Made by a program: the position numbers and the translations under genes | Notes under the pieces: model-generated | What the model was told of the DNA's origin: nothing | Seen by the model: only the letters and a program-made list of their open reading frames with translations | Databases searched by the model: none | In this document: positions 7,200-8,302 of the stretch, piece by piece | Position numbering within the stretch: position 1 is the first letter of the stretch | Layout of the letters: every line of letters starts with the position of its first letter | Source: Bacteroidota bacterium | GTDB taxonomy: Bacteria; Bacteroidota; Bacteroidia; J057 | Assembly: GCA_003696875.1 (NCBI GenBank) | Contig: RFHL01000415.1 | Span: forward strand, 1 to 8,302 | DNA length: 8,302 bases | Direction of reading: 5' to 3'

Positions 7200-8090
7200 T
7201 TAGGCCCGCTCTCGCCTCTCGATTCTCGCCTCTATATGCGAGAAATAGACATCTTCCAGGTCAGGCTCGACGGCTTCGAAGCTGGGGTCGGGTTGGGTTT
7301 CGCTCAGGACGTGGATTTCAGGCTGGCCGGAGATCAGCTTGTCCGAGATCACATGGTACTGCGCCTTGTGGGCGGCGAGTTCCTCTTTGGGCAGGCGCTT
7401 GCGCCAGATCTGCCCATTGAGGGCCTCCAGGGCCTCCAGCGGGTGGCCCTTCATCAGGATCTCGCCCTTGTTGATGATGGCCATATCGGTACAGAGCTCC
7501 TTCACATCGTCTACGATGTGGGTGGAGAGAATGACCACCGCCTGCTCGCCCAACTCGGCGAGCAGGTTGTGAAAGCGGTTGCGCTCAGCCGGGTCCAGCC
7601 CGGCGGTGGGCTCATCGACGATGATCAGCTTAGGATTGGCCAGCAGGGCCTGGGCGATGCCAAAACGCTGCCGCATGCCGCCGGAGTAGCCACCGAGATT
7701 CTTCTTGCGGGCCTCCCAGAGGTTGGTGCGGGTCAGCAGCGCCTCGACCAGCGCCTTGCGTTCGCCTTTTTGGGTGATGCCCTTGAGCACCGCGAGGTGG
7801 TCCAGCAGCCGCTCGGCGCTTACCTTGGGGTAGACCCCAAATTCCTGCGGCAGGTAGCCCAACACCCGGCGGACGTCTTCCTTTTGCGTCAGAACATCCA
7901 GCTCACCCAGATGGATGCTGCCCGTATCGGGCTCCTGCAGGGTGGCGATGATCCGCATCAGGGTGGACTTGCCCGCCCCGTTGGGGCCCAGCAAGCCAAA
8001 CATGCCCTGACCGATGGTCAGGGTCACATCTTTCAGGGCCTCTACGCCATTGGCATAGGTCTTGGAAAGGTGGGTAATACGTAATTCCAT
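7200..8090 (-). CDS. ABC transporter ATP-binding protein
   Basis: A 296-residue cytosolic ABC ATPase of the kind that pairs with ABC-2 exporters. All catalytic motifs are present: Walker A GPNGAGKST (35-43), Q-loop Q82 in GYLPQEFGVYP, signature YSGGM (135-139, in place of LSGGQ and common in this exporter class), Walker B LIIVDE with E160, D-loop AGLDP, and the switch His191 in LSTHIVDDV. Residues of about 215-296 form a less conserved C-terminal extension. The start MELRITHLSKTYANG fits the usual N-terminus, with no Shine-Dalgarno sequence before it. It lies upstream of, and on the same strand as, the permease-peptidase gene, so the two probably form one operon and one complex. The last residues (IEARIERRERA) are encoded by the repeat that fills the spacer and use AGA, AGG and CGA arginine codons, unlike the CGC/CGG seen elsewhere. 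The stop TAA sits in the loop of a small GGGCC/GGCCC hairpin. Confidence 0.95.
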   Translation of the reverse strand: MELRITHLSKTYANGVEALKDVTLTIGQGMFGLLGPNGAGKSTLMRIIATLQEPDTGSIHLGELDVLTQKEDVRRVLGYLPQEFGVYPKVSAERLLDHLAVLKGITQKGERKALVEALLTRTNLWEARKKNLGGYSGGMRQRFGIAQALLANPKLIIVDEPTAGLDPAERNRFHNLLAELGEQAVVILSTHIVDDVKELCTDMAIINKGEILMKGHPLEALEALNGQIWRKRLPKEELAAHKAQYHVISDKLISGQPEIHVLSETQPDPSFEAVEPDLEDVYFSHIEARIERRERA

Positions 8091-8302
8091 AAGTGTCGGT
8101 ACGATGTGAGCCAGGTCGGGAATGCCCCGGGTCCGTCAGTCAGGCACCCAAATGGGAGAGAAGGTTGCACCCAACCCAGAGCGATGCTACGAAAAATCGA
8201 TGCTCCCCGCAAAGGAACTCGGCATCTACACGTTCTGACTCGATCAAGCGGGTGTTTTTTTCGGCTATTTTCCCCTCAACCCCCATCCCGCGAAACGAAC
8301 CC
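8091..8302 (-). promoter_or_regulatory. Upstream region of the ABC ATPase-peptidase operon
   Basis: A 212-bp stretch without a credible gene on either strand. It must contain the promoter of the minus-strand transporter genes unless transcription enters from beyond the window. No clear -33 TTTG / -7 TAnnTTTG pair was found. Small features are the direct repeat GCACCCAA (8144-8151 and 8167-8174) and a T7 run at 8255-8261 on the plus strand preceded by only a weak 5-bp stem. Confidence 0.35.

Larger units (their letters stand above)
7033..7233. repeat. Repeat-rich spacer element with inverted ends
   Basis: The ends are near-perfect inverted repeats: 7033-7049 (AGAGGCGAGAGTCGAGA) matches the reverse complement of 7217-7233 at 16 of 17 positions. 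Inside are two direct copies of a 29-bp unit (7039-7067 and 7143-7171). Smaller inverted pairs are GAGACGGT/ACCGTCTC (7135-7142 and 7183-7190), CTGCGAGA/TCTCGCAG (7162-7169 and 7187-7194) and GGGCC/GGCCC (7194-7198 and 7203-7207). No ORF of note lies inside. The right end runs into the 3' end of the ABC ATPase gene. It looks like a non-coding interspersed repeat or MITE-like element, or a structured mRNA segment between the two transporter genes. Confidence 0.6.

Noticed and set aside
7033..7233. CRISPR array
   Set aside because: There are only two 29-bp units, spaced about 75 bp apart end to start, with no regular spacers and no cas genes.
7236..8084. 282-codon plus-strand open frame opposite the ABC ATPase
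   Set aside because: The opposite strand carries every ABC ATPase motif; this frame is its shadow.
8236..8261. Possible terminator with T7 run near the right end
   Set aside because: Only a weak 5-bp stem with a wobble pair precedes the T-run, and there is no plus-strand gene upstream of it to terminate.

Overview
The window looks like chromosomal DNA from a GC-rich member of the Bacteroidota. Three things point there. The secreted protein at 731-1861 ends in a type IX secretion (T9SS) sorting domain. A giant permease-metallopeptidase fusion of a type I associate with this phylum is present. None of the visible starts has a Shine-Dalgarno sequence, which is usual in Bacteroidota. A lineage such as Saprospiria (Lewinella-like) would fit, but the genus cannot be fixed from this sequence.

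Layout, left to right. (1) 1-726, plus strand: the C-terminal 241 residues of an RlaP-type (PF10127-like) nucleotidyltransferase whose catalytic N-terminus lies outside the window. (2) 731-1861, minus strand, ending only 4 bp from gene 1: a secreted protein of two tandem repeats followed by a T9SS C-terminal domain. (3) 1862-2124: a divergent intergenic region with a direct repeat, a strong GC hairpin and a short palindrome. (4) 2125-3315, plus strand: kbl, 2-amino-3-ketobutyrate CoA ligase, followed by a strong hairpin terminator at 3335-3380. (5) 3389-7018, minus strand: a 1209-residue ABC-2 type permease fused to a periplasmic M1-like zinc metallopeptidase. (6) 7019-7199: a spacer built of near-identical direct repeats and inverted repeats, running into the end of the next gene. 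(7) 7200-8090, minus strand: the ABC ATPase that almost certainly powers the permease. (8) 8091-8302: non-coding upstream region.

The main functional unit is the two-gene minus-strand set (ATPase, then permease-peptidase). It should form an inner-membrane ABC machine carrying a large zinc metallopeptidase domain on its periplasmic face. The peptidase keeps the zinc ligands and the catalytic tyrosine motif, but it lacks the aminopeptidase GxMEN motif and has one extra residue before the third zinc ligand. Its substrate is not evident. The remaining genes look like independent units: kbl degrades threonine-derived 2-amino-3-ketobutyrate to glycine, the nucleotidyltransferase is probably an RNA or nucleotide enzyme, and the secreted repeat protein has unknown function. 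No CRISPR array, rRNA, tRNA, transposase or phage gene was seen.
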